Translations under genes and position numbers: made by a program
The notes under the pieces: model-generated
The model's input: the letters and a program-made list of their open reading frames with translations, nothing else
Told to the model about the DNA's origin: nothing
The model's database searches: none
Shown: in pieces, positions 1-11,584 of the stretch
How the letters are laid out: the number at the start of each line of letters is the position of its first letter
Position numbering within the stretch: position 1 is the first letter of the stretch
Assembly (NCBI RefSeq): GCF_015645095.1
Contig: NZ_JADOTW010000005.1
Coordinates: 1-64,000 of the forward strand
Direction of reading: 5' to 3'
Source: Halomonas sp. 328
GTDB taxonomy: Bacteria; Pseudomonadota; Gammaproteobacteria; Pseudomonadales; Halomonadaceae
Length of the DNA stretch: 64,000 bases

Positions 1-383
1 AGGCCTTTCTTATCCAGCTCGTTGAAATGCTCCCAGTTGGCCCAGGCCGGCACCAGGTTGGAGTTGGCGATCAGCACGCGCGGCGCGTCCTTGTGGGTCT
101 CGAAGACCCCCACCGGCTTGCCGGACTGCACCAGCAGGGTCTGGGTGTCTTCCAGGCGGCGGAGGGTCTCGACGATGGTGTCGTAGCACTGCCAGTCACG
201 GGCGGCACGGCCGATGCCGCCATAGACCACCAGGTCCTCGGGGCGCTCGGCCACGTCCGGGTGAAGGTTGTTCATCAGCATGCGCAGCGGCGCCTCGGTG
301 AGCCAGCTCTTGCAGCTGAGCTCGGTGCCGGTGGGGGCGCCGATCTGGCGGGACGGGTCGTGACGGGGATCGCGTTGAGTCAT
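1..383 (-). CDS. hutU: urocanate hydratase (urocanase), N-terminal part, cut by window edge
   Basis: The minus-strand frame opens with ATG at 383 (peptide [19 protein letters not shown]) and runs off the left edge, so about 127 N-terminal residues are visible. The text includes [20 protein letters not shown] and [14 protein letters not shown], which are typical of the urocanase N-terminus. Urocanase is an NAD-dependent cytosolic enzyme that converts urocanate to imidazolonepropionate, step 2 of histidine degradation. A GAGG ribosome site lies a few bases upstream of the start. It follows hutG by 48 bases, so hutI-hutG-hutU reads as one minus-strand operon. The identity is very likely; the catalytic region is outside the window. 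Confidence 0.93.
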   Translation of the reverse strand, partial: MTQRDPRHDPSRQIGAPTGTELSCKSWLTEAPLRMLMNNLHPDVAERPEDLVVYGGIGRAARDWQCYDTIVETLRRLEDTQTLLVQSGKPVGVFETHKDAPRVLIANSNLVPAWANWEHFNELDKKG

Positions 384-431
384 GGGAGTTGCCTCGTGGT
401 TCGGTCGTTCGGTGATGGGGTGTCGTGACGA

Positions 432-1373
432 TCAGAGCGTTAGGTGATGAATCAGCCGCGCCGCCGCCCGGGCGGTGCGGTTATCGATATCGACGTCGGG
501 GTTGAGCTCGGCCAGGTCGATCAGCGCCAGCTTGCCGCTGTCGCGCACCCGGGTGAGCAGCGGCTCGATCAGGGCCAGCGGCACGCCGTGGGCGGCGGGG
601 GCGCTGACGCCGGGGGCCTCGCAGGCCGGCAGCACGTCGATATCGATGCTCAGGTAGAGGAGGTCGCACTGGCCGATAAAGGCGGTGAGCTCCTCGGCGA
701 GGCTGTCCAGGCGGGCCGCGGTGATCTCGTGGTCCTCGCGGACCAGCACGTCGAGCTCGGCGGCCCGGTTGAACAGCGCCCGGGTGTTGGCGGCCCGGCT
801 GACGCCCAGGCAGGCGTAGCGGAAGGGCCAGCCGCGGGCCTCGCAGGCCTCGGCGATCTGGGCGAAGGGCGTGCCGGAGGAGCGCACATGACGCGGGTCG
901 CGCAGGTCGAAGTGGGCATCGAAGTTGATGATGCCGACCGTCGGTGCCGGGCCATCGCCGGCTTCCAGGTGGCGGGCCAGGCCCGACCAGCTGCCGAAGG
1001 CCACCTCGTGGCCGCCGCCCAGCACGATGGGCAGGTGACCCTGGGCCATTAGCCCGGCGACTCGCTCGGCCAGCCGCGCCTGGGCGGTTTCCATGTCGCT
1101 GTCGCCATGGCAGGCGATATCGCCGGCATCATAGGCCGGAGCGCGACGGTGCCAGGACAGCGGCGCCAGGGCCTTGCGCAGGGCCCGGGGGCCCTTGGCG
1201 GCGCCGATACGCCCCTGGTTGCGGGCTACGCCGGCATCGCAGGCGAAGCCCACCAGGGCCACGCCCGGGGCGGCGCTGGCCTCGAGCGGCTCGATCACCT
1301 GGTGCCAGCGCAGGCTATCCGCCTCGGGATCCTCGCGGCCGGCCCAGGGGGACATATCGATGGGCTTAGTCAT
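432..1373 (-). CDS. hutG: formimidoylglutamase (arginase/ureohydrolase family)
   Basis: A 313-residue ureohydrolase-fold protein that hydrolyses N-formimidoyl-L-glutamate to glutamate and formamide, the last step of the short histidine-degradation route. The binuclear manganese ligands are visible: GGGHE with H122, NFDAHFD with D152, H154 and D156, and SIDIDVLP with D243 and D245. The start overlaps the end of hutI by 8 bases, so the two are probably translationally coupled. The length is normal for HutG. Agmatinase or arginase is the family alternative, but position inside a hut operon settles the call. Confidence 0.93.
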   Translation of the reverse strand: MTKPIDMSPWAGREDPEADSLRWHQVIEPLEASAAPGVALVGFACDAGVARNQGRIGAAKGPRALRKALAPLSWHRRAPAYDAGDIACHGDSDMETAQARLAERVAGLMAQGHLPIVLGGGHEVAFGSWSGLARHLEAGDGPAPTVGIINFDAHFDLRDPRHVRSSGTPFAQIAEACEARGWPFRYACLGVSRAANTRALFNRAAELDVLVREDHEITAARLDSLAEELTAFIGQCDLLYLSIDIDVLPACEAPGVSAPAAHGVPLALIEPLLTRVRDSGKLALIDLAELNPDVDIDNRTARAAARLIHHLTL

Positions 1374-2583
1374 GGGTCACCTCGCCGTTAACGACCCGCT
1401 GGCGCAGGCGCCCGGGCTGGACCGCATAGGCCAGGGCCGCCGGGGTGTCGACGCTCCACAGGCAGAGGTCCGCCGGGGCGCCGGCCTCGATACGGCCGAG
1501 GCCGCGTTGGGCGAGTCCCAGGGCTCGGGCGCCATGGGCGGTCATGCCGGCCAGGGCCTCCTGGGGCGTCAGGCGGAAGAGGGTGCAAGCGAAGTTGAGC
1601 ATCAGGGTCGGATCGAAGATCGGCGAGCTGCCCGGGTTGGCATCGGTGGCCACGGCCATGGGCACGCCGGCGTTACGCAGCGCCTCGATGGGTGGCAGCT
1701 TGGTCTCGCGCAGGGTGTGGAAGGCGCCGGGCAGCAGCACGGCGACGCTGCCGGCCTGCTTCAGGGCGGCCACGCCGGCGTCGTCCAGGTACTCGATATG
1801 GTCGGCGGAGAGCGCCCCATGACGGGCCGCCATGGCGCTGCCCCCCAGGTTGGAGAGCTGCTCGGCGTGGGCCTTGATGGGCAGGCCGTGAGTCTCGGCG
1901 GCCTCGAAGACCCGCTCGCACTGGGCCACCGAGAAGGCGATGCGCTCGCAGAACACATCCACCGCATCCGCCAGGCCCTCGGCGGCGGCGGCCGGGATCA
2001 TCTCCTCGCAGACCAGTCGGATGTAGCCGTCGCTGTCGCCCTGGAACTCCGGGGGCAGGGCATGGGCGCCGAGCAGGGTGGTGACCACCCGCACCGGCAG
2101 GGCCTCGCCCAGGCGCCGGGCGACCCGCAGCATCTTCAGTTCGTCGGCGACCGTCAGGCCATAGCCGGACTTGATCTCCACCGTGGTGGCGCCCTCGGCC
2201 ATCAATGCCTCGAGGCGCGGGCGGGCGGCGGCGAAGAGCGCCTCCTCGCTGGCCTCGCGGGTGGCGGTAACGGTGCTGATGATGCCGCCGCCACGGCGGG
2301 CGATCTCCTCGTAGCTGACGCCTTCCAGGCGCTGCTCGAATTCGTCGGCCCGGGAGCCGCCGAAGACCAGGTGGGTATGGCAGTCCACCAGGCCGGGGGT
2401 CATGACGCCGCCGCTGGCCATCAGCTCGCAGCCGGCGAGGGTCTCGGCGTCGAGCTCGCTCATCGGCGCGACCCGCTCGATGCGCTCGCCGGCCACGATC
2501 ACCCCCATGGGGGCGGGCTGGGTCTGCAGGCCATCGAAGAGAGTGATATCGCGCCAGAGGCGGCGAGTGGCTTGGGATGGCAT
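1366..2583 (-). CDS. hutI: imidazolonepropionase
   Basis: A 405-residue metal-dependent amidohydrolase that opens the imidazolone ring to give N-formimidoyl-L-glutamate, step 3 of histidine degradation. The N-terminal metal site [20 protein letters not shown] contains H69 and H71, and KSGYGL and [10 protein letters not shown] are HutI signatures. It is the first gene of the minus-strand hutI-hutG-hutU run, with a GAGGAGG ribosome site just before the ATG. A HutC-type palindrome 26 bases upstream of the start probably represses the operon. Confidence 0.95.
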   Translation of the reverse strand: MPSQATRRLWRDITLFDGLQTQPAPMGVIVAGERIERVAPMSELDAETLAGCELMASGGVMTPGLVDCHTHLVFGGSRADEFEQRLEGVSYEEIARRGGGIISTVTATREASEEALFAAARPRLEALMAEGATTVEIKSGYGLTVADELKMLRVARRLGEALPVRVVTTLLGAHALPPEFQGDSDGYIRLVCEEMIPAAAAEGLADAVDVFCERIAFSVAQCERVFEAAETHGLPIKAHAEQLSNLGGSAMAARHGALSADHIEYLDDAGVAALKQAGSVAVLLPGAFHTLRETKLPPIEALRNAGVPMAVATDANPGSSPIFDPTLMLNFACTLFRLTPQEALAGMTAHGARALGLAQRGLGRIEAGAPADLCLWSVDTPAALAYAVQPGRLRQRVVNGEVTHD

Positions 2584-2609
2584 AACGGCCTCCTCACTGG
2601 GCTGGGTTA

Positions 2610-2619
2610 TGTATATACA
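2610..2619. promoter_or_regulatory. HutC-type operator in front of hutI
   Basis: The perfect palindrome TGTATATACA matches the published HutC pattern TGTA-N2-TACA. It sits 26 bases upstream of the hutI start in a locally AT-rich stretch. A minus-strand TTGACG at 2641-2646 could be the -35 element, which would put the operator over the -10/+1 region, a position suited to repression. Binding by the HutC encoded at 4322-5038 is inferred. Confidence 0.72.
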
Positions 2620-2828
2620 ATTAGCCTAGCCCGAAAAGCCCGTCAAGTCATCCCGTCGCGGCGGAGCAAACAGGACCTGGTCTCTTTGGGCGAGACTGTC
2701 TTTAATTTTACCAAATACAATAGCTTATGTTTCTATCGGCGCGATGTGGAGGCATCGGAAGGGGAGGGGTTAAGACCAAAGTCTAAAGGGTTGGGGTGGG
2801 CGGTTGGGCGGGGTTTTGTCTATTGTAT

Positions 2829-2838
2829 TGTATATACA
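2829..2838. promoter_or_regulatory. HutC-type operator in front of the YjiH-family gene
   Basis: A second perfect TGTATATACA, facing the plus-strand membrane protein gene. The 332-base stretch between hutI and that gene (2584-2915) holds this site, the hutI operator, an AT-rich middle (about 2698-2740) and the transporter leader. I see no other gene in it. The operator overlaps the possible ATG at 2838, which argues for a later true start. Confidence 0.72.
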
Positions 2839-2915
2839 TGGCAAGGACGCCTTTCCCTGCCCCGAGGCTCTTTGCCCAGAGACCCGGGCCAACAATCACA
2901 AGCGAGGCTTCACCC

Positions 2916-4247
2916 GTGGACACTTCTCCCCCCAAGGCAACACCGGCGCGGCGAGGCTCCGTCGCCACCATTCTCAAGCTCTTCGTGCCCAGCCTGCTGG
3001 GTATCCTGATCTTCTTCGTGCCCATCGAACTCGGCGGACGCAGCACCATCCTGCTCGACCATATGGTCGGCGGGGCGCGCAGCCTGCTCGGGGACTTCAG
3101 CGGCTTCTACGCCCTGGCGCTGATCGTGGCCGGGGCCGCCTACCCGCTGCTCAAGGGGTACTGGCGGCGCAACCTCACCGAGCGCATCTTTACCGTCCTG
3201 AAGATCGCCGGGGTGGCCGCGGCGCTGATGGCACTGACCGGCTGGGGGCCGGCCTTCCTCCACGAGCCGGACATGCTGCCCTTCCTGTTCGACAAGCTGG
3301 TGATCCCGGTAGGCCTGATCGTGCCCATTGGTGCGATCTTCCTGGCGCTGTTGATCAGCTATGGCCTGCTGGAGCTGATCGGCGTGCTGGTTCAGCCGGT
3401 GATGCGCCCCATCTGGCGCACGCCGGGGCGTAGCGCCATCGATGCGGTGGCCTCCTTCGTGGGCAGCTACTCCATCGGCCTGCTGATCACCAATCGGGTC
3501 TATCAGGCGGGGCAGTACTCGGCCCGGGAGGCGGCGATCATCGCCACCGGCTTCTCCACCGTCTCTGCCACCTTCATGATCATCGTCGCCCGCACCCTCG
3601 ATCTGATGGGTGTGTGGAACTTCTACTTCTGGCTGACGCTACTGATCACCTTCATCGTCACCGCCATCACCGTGCGCCTGCCGCCCCTCGCCGGCATGAG
3701 TGACGACAAGCGCGATGGCGAGCCGGAGTCCGTGCCCGGCAAGCGCCTGGCCACCGCCTGGCGGACCGGCCTGGCGGTCGCCGAGAAGGCCCCGGGCCTG
3801 CATCGCAGCGTGGCGCTCAACTTCAAGGAGGGGCTGGTAATGGCCATCAGCATCCTGCCGTCGATCATGTCGGTGGGCCTGGCCGGCCTGCTGGTGGCCA
3901 AGTACACCCCGCTGTTCGCCTGGCTGGGCTGGCTCTTCTATCCCTTCGTGGCGGTCTGGGGGCTGGCCGATGCGCCGGCCCTGGCCCAGGCGGCCGCCTC
4001 GGGGCTCGCCGAGATGTTCTTGCCGGCGCTGCTGATGGCGGAGGCGGAGTTCGTGGCGCGCTTCGCCGCCGGGGTGGTCTCGGTCTCGGCGGTGCTGTTC
4101 TTCTCCGCCTCGATCCCCTGCATCCTCTCCACCTCTATTCCGCTCTCGGTGGGGCGCATGCTGGTGATCTGGTTTATCCGTGTGGCGCTGAGCCTGACCC
4201 TGGCGATCCCCACCGGCTATCTGGTGCAGGCGCTGGCTGGCGTGTAG
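2916..4247 (+). CDS. YjiH-family polytopic membrane protein, candidate transporter of the hut regulon
   Basis: A very hydrophobic inner-membrane protein of 443 residues if GTG 2916 is the start. A GCGAGG ribosome site lies 7-8 bases before that GTG. ATG 2838 is in frame but overlaps the operator, so I prefer 2916. About nine or ten membrane segments are visible, for example FVPSLLGILIFFVPIEL and ALIVAGAAYPLL, and the second half resembles nucleoside-recognition (Gate) domains of the YjiH family. It is divergent from hutI and shares a HutC palindrome with it. Uptake of histidine or urocanate, or export of a breakdown product, is inferred from context only. It is not a classical HutT or HutM permease by sequence. 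Confidence 0.75.
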   Translation: MDTSPPKATPARRGSVATILKLFVPSLLGILIFFVPIELGGRSTILLDHMVGGARSLLGDFSGFYALALIVAGAAYPLLKGYWRRNLTERIFTVLKIAGVAAALMALTGWGPAFLHEPDMLPFLFDKLVIPVGLIVPIGAIFLALLISYGLLELIGVLVQPVMRPIWRTPGRSAIDAVASFVGSYSIGLLITNRVYQAGQYSAREAAIIATGFSTVSATFMIIVARTLDLMGVWNFYFWLTLLITFIVTAITVRLPPLAGMSDDKRDGEPESVPGKRLATAWRTGLAVAEKAPGLHRSVALNFKEGLVMAISILPSIMSVGLAGLLVAKYTPLFAWLGWLFYPFVAVWGLADAPALAQAAASGLAEMFLPALLMAEAEFVARFAAGVVSVSAVLFFSASIPCILSTSIPLSVGRMLVIWFIRVALSLTLAIPTGYLVQALAGV

Positions 4248-4267
4248 CGCCCGCGCTTTCGGCACAA

Positions 4268-4308
4268 CGAAAAACGCCTCCCCGGCCTGGCCGGGGAGGC
4301 GTTTGCGT
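4268..4308. terminator. bidirectional rho-independent terminator
   Basis: The arms aaacgcctccccgg and ccggggaggcgttt pair perfectly around a short GC loop (4272-4285 with 4291-4304). A-rich and T-rich flanks let it work on both strands. It lies between the convergent YjiH-family gene and hutC. Confidence 0.85.
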
Positions 4309-4321
4309 TTCCAGCGCCCGC

Positions 4322-5038
4322 CTAGTCGCGGCGGCTACTGACCGTGGAGCGCAGCTTGTAACGGTCGCCGGGGTGAATCAGCCGCGCATAGCTGATCAGC
4401 TGTTCGCCGGACCAGGTGCGGCGCACCATGCTCAAACAGGGGGTGGCGGTATCGATGGCCAGCCAGTCGGCGGTCTGGGCATCCACCAGCACCGCCTCGA
4501 CGATATGCTCGATATCGGTGATCGGGCAGGCCGCCACCAGCACCTCGTTGGGGGTCTGGCGGTCGAAGTCGCTGGCCAGGTAATCGGGCACCCAGCGCGG
4601 GTTGACGTAGCGGTTCTCCAGCTGGATGGGCACCTCTTCCTCGTAGTGCACCAGCAGGGTATGGAAGACCCGGCTGCCCAGGCGCATGCCCAGGCGCAGG
4701 GCCACCTCGTCGTCCGCCTCGATCGCTTCCCGGGTCAGCACCTCGTTGCGGTAGGCGTGGCCCCGGCCACGTACCTCCTCGGCAATGTTGTGCACGTCGA
4801 GCAGCGGCGACTCCGCCTTGCGATCGGTGACGAAGGTGCCGAGGCCCGGCTGGCGGGTCAGGTAGCCCTTCTGCACCAGGTCGCGGATCGCCTTGTTGGC
4901 GGTCATGCGGCTGACCCCGAAGTCCCGGGCCAGTTGCTCCTCCGGGGGAATCTGGTGGTGGGCCGGCCAGTCGCCGCCGTGGATCTTCTCCAGCAGGTGT
5001 TGCTGGATCTGCAGGTAGAGCGGGGGAGAGCTACCCAT
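4322..5038 (-). CDS. hutC: histidine utilisation repressor, GntR/HutC family
   Basis: A 238-residue regulator with an N-terminal winged helix (IPPEEQLARDFGVSRMTANK, about residues 26-45) and a C-terminal UTRA effector domain, the standard HutC layout. HutC proteins repress hut genes and are released by urocanate. Its own start is preceded by the palindrome TGTCTATACA at 5068-5077, so autoregulation is likely. It converges on the YjiH-family gene across a strong terminator. Confidence 0.92.
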   Translation of the reverse strand: MGSSPPLYLQIQQHLLEKIHGGDWPAHHQIPPEEQLARDFGVSRMTANKAIRDLVQKGYLTRQPGLGTFVTDRKAESPLLDVHNIAEEVRGRGHAYRNEVLTREAIEADDEVALRLGMRLGSRVFHTLLVHYEEEVPIQLENRYVNPRWVPDYLASDFDRQTPNEVLVAACPITDIEHIVEAVLVDAQTADWLAIDTATPCLSMVRRTWSGEQLISYARLIHPGDRYKLRSTVSSRRD

Positions 5039-5067
5039 GGGGTCGGTGTCCTTGCGCCTCGGGCGAA

Positions 5068-5077
5068 TGTCTATACA
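5068..5077. promoter_or_regulatory. HutC-type operator in front of hutC
   Basis: TGTCTATACA differs by one base from the two perfect sites at 2610 and 2829. It lies between the divergent hutC and amidohydrolase genes, 30 bases upstream of the hutC start, so it could serve either or both. Confidence 0.6.
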
Positions 5078-5275
5078 GCTAGTCTACCCGCTGTGTCTTC
5101 GCCAGGCATCCCCGCCGGTTGCCGGTGCGGATGCCTGGCCTACACTGGATGAGTCATGCCTGATAAAAGGACCTTATGGATGGTCGCTCCCGCTTGTCAT
5201 CATCATCTCCATGCCGGTGGGCATGGCCCCTGCTGCTGCGGGTCACCGCTCTTGCAGCGCTTTCACCAGCGCATC

Positions 5276-6664
5276 ATGGCAGACCTCTCCCGCCGTCACT
5301 TCCTGGGCGGCAGCGCCGCCGTGCTGGCACTCTTCACCGGCCTGCGGGCGCCCCAACTGGTGGCCGAGTCCGACCGCCAGCCTCGGGGACCGCTGCTGTT
5401 GACCGGGTTGCGCCTCTTCGATGGCAGTGGCGGGGCGCTGCGCGACGGCCTGGCGTTGCGAATCGAGGAGGGGCGCATCACGGCGATCCTCTCGGCGGAG
5501 GAGGGCGCCCGACTCGAGCTGGAGGGGGAGCGCATCGATTGCGGCGGCCGGGTGGTGATGCCGGGGCTGATCGATGCCCATTGGCACAGCACCCTGGCGG
5601 CGATCACCCAGGCCGCCGCCATGACCGCCGACGTGGGCTATATCCACCTGGTCGCGGCCCGGGAGGCGGAACGCACCCTGTTGCGGGGGGTGACCACGGT
5701 GCGCGATGCGGGCGGTCCTTCCTTCGCCCTGAAGCGGGCCATCGACGAGGGACTGGTGGCCGGGCCGCGCATCTTCCCCTCCGGGGCGATGATCTCCCAG
5801 ACCTCGGGGCACGGGGATTTTCGCATGCGCCACGAGGTGCCCCGGGGAAGCACCACGCCGCTCAACGAGATCGAGCGCCAGGGGGTGGCGACCATCGCCG
5901 ATGGGCCGGCCGAGGTGCTGCGCCGGACCCGGGAGCAACTGATGCTGGGGGCCTCCCAGATCAAGCTGATGGCCGGTGGCGGGGTCGCCTCCACCTATGA
6001 TCCCCTGGACAGCACCCAGTACCGGGAAGAGGAGTTGCGGGCGGCGGTGGAGGCGGCCGAGGACTGGGGCACCTATGTGATGACCCATGTCTATACGCCG
6101 CGAGGCATCCAGCGGGCGATCCGCGCCGGGGTGCGCTGCATCGAGCATGGCCAGCTCGCCGACGAGGAGAGCGTGCGCATGATGGCGGGGGAGGGGGTCT
6201 GGTGGAGCCTGCAGCCTTTCCTGATGGACGAGGACGCCAATGTCTATCCGGACGAGGCGCGCCGGGAGAGTCAGCGGCTGGTTTCCGAGGGTACCGTCAG
6301 GGCCTATGCCCTGGCCGAGCGCTTCGGCGTCAAGACCGCCTGGGGTACGGATATCCTCTTCAGCCCCCAGAATACGCCCAGCCAGGGGCGCCAACTGGCC
6401 AAGTTGACCCGCTTCTACGACCCCCTGACGGTGCTGGCCATGGCCACCGGCAACAATGGCGACCTGCTGGGGCTCTCCGGGCCCCGTAGCCCCTACCCGG
6501 GGCGCCTGGGACGGATCGAGGAGGGGGCCCTGGCGGACTTGCTGGTGGTGGATGGCGACCCGAGCCAGGGCCTCGATTTCCTGGCCGACCCGGACACCCA
6601 CCTGCGCCTGATCATAAAGGGCGGGCGGATCTACAAGGACAGCCTGGGGCAAGCCAGGGCCTGA
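5276..6664 (+). CDS. Tat-exported metal-dependent amidohydrolase (imidazolonepropionase-like)
   Basis: From ATG 5276 this is a 462-residue protein beginning MADLSRRHFLGGSAAVLALF, a twin-arginine signal (R6, R7) with a hydrophobic core. An earlier in-frame ATG at 5156 would add 40 odd residues rich in His and Cys ahead of the signal, so I prefer 5276 despite its weak ribosome site. Amidohydrolase motifs follow: LIDAHWHS (H102, H104), GVTTVRDAGG, QIKLMAGGG with the probable carbamylated lysine, CIEHGQLADEE and WGTDILF. The family includes Xaa-Pro dipeptidases and imidazolonepropionase relatives. A periplasmic hydrolase of a histidine-containing or imidazole compound is a guess from its place beside hutC. 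Confidence 0.8.
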   Translation: MADLSRRHFLGGSAAVLALFTGLRAPQLVAESDRQPRGPLLLTGLRLFDGSGGALRDGLALRIEEGRITAILSAEEGARLELEGERIDCGGRVVMPGLIDAHWHSTLAAITQAAAMTADVGYIHLVAAREAERTLLRGVTTVRDAGGPSFALKRAIDEGLVAGPRIFPSGAMISQTSGHGDFRMRHEVPRGSTTPLNEIERQGVATIADGPAEVLRRTREQLMLGASQIKLMAGGGVASTYDPLDSTQYREEELRAAVEAAEDWGTYVMTHVYTPRGIQRAIRAGVRCIEHGQLADEESVRMMAGEGVWWSLQPFLMDEDANVYPDEARRESQRLVSEGTVRAYALAERFGVKTAWGTDILFSPQNTPSQGRQLAKLTRFYDPLTVLAMATGNNGDLLGLSGPRSPYPGRLGRIEEGALADLLVVDGDPSQGLDFLADPDTHLRLIIKGGRIYKDSLGQARA

Positions 6665-6680
6665 GGTCATATCTTCGACG

Positions 6681-7739
6681 TCAGCCCACCTTGTAGGCGT
6701 AGGGGGACTCGGCCAGCGGGCCGCGTCCTCCGGCCAGGGTCAGCGCCAGGTCGTGGAGGCCATCCCATAACGGCACCGGGCTTGCGCCCTTGATGGCCAG
6801 GTCGAGGCGCTGGGCGAACAGCAGCAGCTTGTGCAGCCGCCTGGTGGGCAGGCGGTTCAAGGCCTGCTGGTAGGCGGGGCGGCGCTTGTCGAAGATCGGC
6901 GGCTTCTGGGCCTTGCAGGCGTGCTCGAAACTCTGCCCCTGGTCCAGGTGCTGGTAGAGGGAGAGCAGGGTGCGCAGCTCGCGGGTCAGCACCCAGAGCA
7001 CCAGGGTCGCCTCCACCCCTTCGCCGCGCAGCCCGGCGAGGATCCGCGAGGCGCGCTCCCGCTCGCCGCGCAGGCAGGCGTCGCTCAGGGTGAAGATATC
7101 GTAGCGGGCGCTCTCCTCGACGCCGCCGGCGATGGCCGCGGCATCCAGGCGCGCCCCGGGCGGCATCAGCAGGGCCAGTTTCTGCAGCTCCTGGTCGGCG
7201 GCCAGGAGGTTGCCCTCGGTGCGCTCGCCGAGCAGGCGGGCGGCCTCCATGTCCAGGCTCAGGCCATGGTGGGCGGCCCGGTCGCGCAACCAGAAGCCCA
7301 GGCGCTGATGATCCACCGGCCACACCGGGACGAACAGGCCGAGCTTGTCGAGGGCCTTGAACCAGGCGCTCTTCTGCTCGCGGAAGTCGAGCTTGCCCAT
7401 GCTCAGCAGGAGGATATTGTCGCTGCCCGCGAGCCCCTCGGCATAGGCCTTGAGGGCCTTGGCGCCCTCCTGGCCCAGCTTGGCGCCGCCCAGGCGTAGC
7501 TCGATCAGCTTGGAGGAGGCGAACAGCGACAGGCTGGCACTGGCCTCCAGCAGCTGGCTCCACTGGAAGCCGTTCTCCACATGCAGCACCTCCCGCTCCT
7601 CCACGCCCCGGGCACGGGCGGCGCCGCGCACGGCGTCGCAGGCCTCCTGGTGCAGCAGGGGCTCCTCGCCGGCGACGATCACCACCGGTGGCAGGCGCTT
7701 GGCCAGCGCCTCGGGAAGCTTGTCGGGAAAGACCTTCAT
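6681..7739 (-). CDS. holA: DNA polymerase III subunit delta
   Basis: A 352-residue protein with the HolA N-terminus (PPVVIVAGEEPLLHQEACD) and an AAA+-like fold that lacks a good P-loop, as expected for delta. It opens the beta sliding clamp within the clamp-loader complex. It follows lptE by 6 bases in the order leuS-lptE-holA, which is conserved in E. coli and Pseudomonas. It converges on the amidohydrolase with a 16-base gap. Confidence 0.93.
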   Translation of the reverse strand: MKVFPDKLPEALAKRLPPVVIVAGEEPLLHQEACDAVRGAARARGVEEREVLHVENGFQWSQLLEASASLSLFASSKLIELRLGGAKLGQEGAKALKAYAEGLAGSDNILLLSMGKLDFREQKSAWFKALDKLGLFVPVWPVDHQRLGFWLRDRAAHHGLSLDMEAARLLGERTEGNLLAADQELQKLALLMPPGARLDAAAIAGGVEESARYDIFTLSDACLRGERERASRILAGLRGEGVEATLVLWVLTRELRTLLSLYQHLDQGQSFEHACKAQKPPIFDKRRPAYQQALNRLPTRRLHKLLLFAQRLDLAIKGASPVPLWDGLHDLALTLAGGRGPLAESPYAYKVG

Positions 7740-7745
7740 CTCACC

Positions 7746-8234
7746 TCACCGCTGGGCCAGGGGACGCAGGCGATCGAGCAGCCGCGAGGCGGCCTCGCGG
7801 CGCAGGTTGGCCTCGGCCTCGCGACGCTGGTCGTCCGCGGCCAGCAGGTTGGCCTCGTTGATATGCAGGCGCTGGCTGACGCTGAGGGTCTCCTGGGGCA
7901 GCAGGTAGGCGCCGTCCTCGACCCGCTGCACCGAGAAGGGCGCCTCGAGGGTCAGCTCGACCTCCCGGTTGCCGCTCTCCACCAGGCCCAGGGCGCGTTC
8001 GCGCAGGCGCTCGGCTCCCAGGTTGAGGCGTAGCGGCGCCGTGTCGTCCAGGCGGGTGCCGCCGCGCTCGAGGCGCTGACGCACCGCCTCGGCCAGGTCG
8101 TCATTGGCGGCGGCCAGGTGCAGGGCTTCCGGGCCGCTGGCCGCATCGAGGCCGCGCAGTTGGAAGCCGCAGCCACCCAGGCCGAGGCCGGCGACGCCGG
8201 CCAGGGTCAGGCGCAGAAAGTGACGCCGTTGCAT
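7746..8234 (-). CDS. lptE: LPS-assembly lipoprotein LptE
   Basis: A 162-residue lipoprotein. The N-terminus MQRRHFLRLTLAGVAGLGLG leads into a lipobox with C22 as the lipidated residue, followed by GFQLRG, the usual LptE start. LptE plugs the LptD barrel and delivers lipopolysaccharide to the outer membrane. It is placed between leuS (34 bases upstream) and holA (6 bases downstream). The sequence family is poorly conserved, so synteny carries much of the call. Confidence 0.9.
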   Translation of the reverse strand: MQRRHFLRLTLAGVAGLGLGGCGFQLRGLDAASGPEALHLAAANDDLAEAVRQRLERGGTRLDDTAPLRLNLGAERLRERALGLVESGNREVELTLEAPFSVQRVEDGAYLLPQETLSVSQRLHINEANLLAADDQRREAEANLRREAASRLLDRLRPLAQR

Positions 8235-8268
8235 CTTGGCTCTCCTTGGCCCATGGGAGGGGTGGGCC

Positions 8269-10863
<2,595 letters not shown>

Positions 10864-10927
10864 TCACCTTGTGGAGGGGGATGGCGTAAGCGTTGGCGCG
10901 GTCCGGGCGCCGCCGTGCGTAGACTGT

Positions 10928-10944
10928 GTTACAACTGGTGTAAC
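10928..10944. promoter_or_regulatory. 17-base dyad between leuS and ybeL
   Basis: GTTACA-N5-TGTAAC is a perfect 6+6 inverted repeat in the 195-base divergent intergenic region, 77 bases upstream of leuS and 103 bases upstream of ybeL. It has the size of a dimeric-repressor site. I cannot name the regulator. Confidence 0.45.
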
Positions 10945-11046
10945 GGCGGCTTGGCACCATCGAATGGGGCACAAGCATACCTTAGTAAGGTCCTGTCAGG
11001 TAAGGGCCTGGCCCGGCGCCAGGCCGGTGGAACCAAGGAGCGCACC

Positions 11047-11559
11047 ATGAGCGAGCAGAAAGAGCGGGAACATCGGCTGCGGGAAGGTTATGAGCGCATG
11101 CTGGCGTGCCTTCAGCATGGCGCCGACGAACTCTCCTGGGAGGCCCTGCAGCAGGAGCTGGACGAGGCGGTGGAGTTCGAGGCGGAGCTCGAGGAGTTCA
11201 CCAAGGACGAGCTCTCCCTGCTGCGGGCCTGGGTGGAGCGCGACCTGCGCGAGATGCGCCGCTACCTGGCGGCGAGCGGCAAGGGGGTGGCCAGTTGGCT
11301 GGGCATCGACCTCTCGGTGCTGTCGCGCAAGGTCACCGATGCGCTCTTCTCCATCGCCGACCGCTCGGTGATCGAACGCGAGCGGCTCACTGACGACCTG
11401 GAGGCGGCCCGGGCCGATTATGTCGAGGGAGAAATCGCCGCCCCCGGGCGCATGGCCTGCGTGCACTGCGGTGCCACCGTGGAGCTGGAGAGCGTGACCC
11501 GCATCGAGCCCTGCCATCAATGTGGGCACCGCTACTTCGCCCGGGCCTCGGAAGCGTAG
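11047..11559 (+). CDS. ybeL: zinc-ribbon protein, YbeL/DUF1451 family
   Basis: A 170-residue protein starting at ATG 11047, with AAGGAG 7 bases upstream; this excludes longer in-frame starts. The helical, acidic N-terminal half (DELSWEALQQELDEAVEFEA) is followed by a C-terminal zinc ribbon, MACVHCGATVELES then EPCHQCGHRYF, giving two CxxC pairs. The role of the family is unknown. In E. coli ybeL lies near leuS, lptE and holA, and the same neighbourhood is kept here. Confidence 0.85.
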   Translation: MSEQKEREHRLREGYERMLACLQHGADELSWEALQQELDEAVEFEAELEEFTKDELSLLRAWVERDLREMRRYLAASGKGVASWLGIDLSVLSRKVTDALFSIADRSVIERERLTDDLEAARADYVEGEIAAPGRMACVHCGATVELESVTRIEPCHQCGHRYFARASEA

Positions 11560-11584
11560 GAGGACGGCTAGGGGGGGCACCCGG

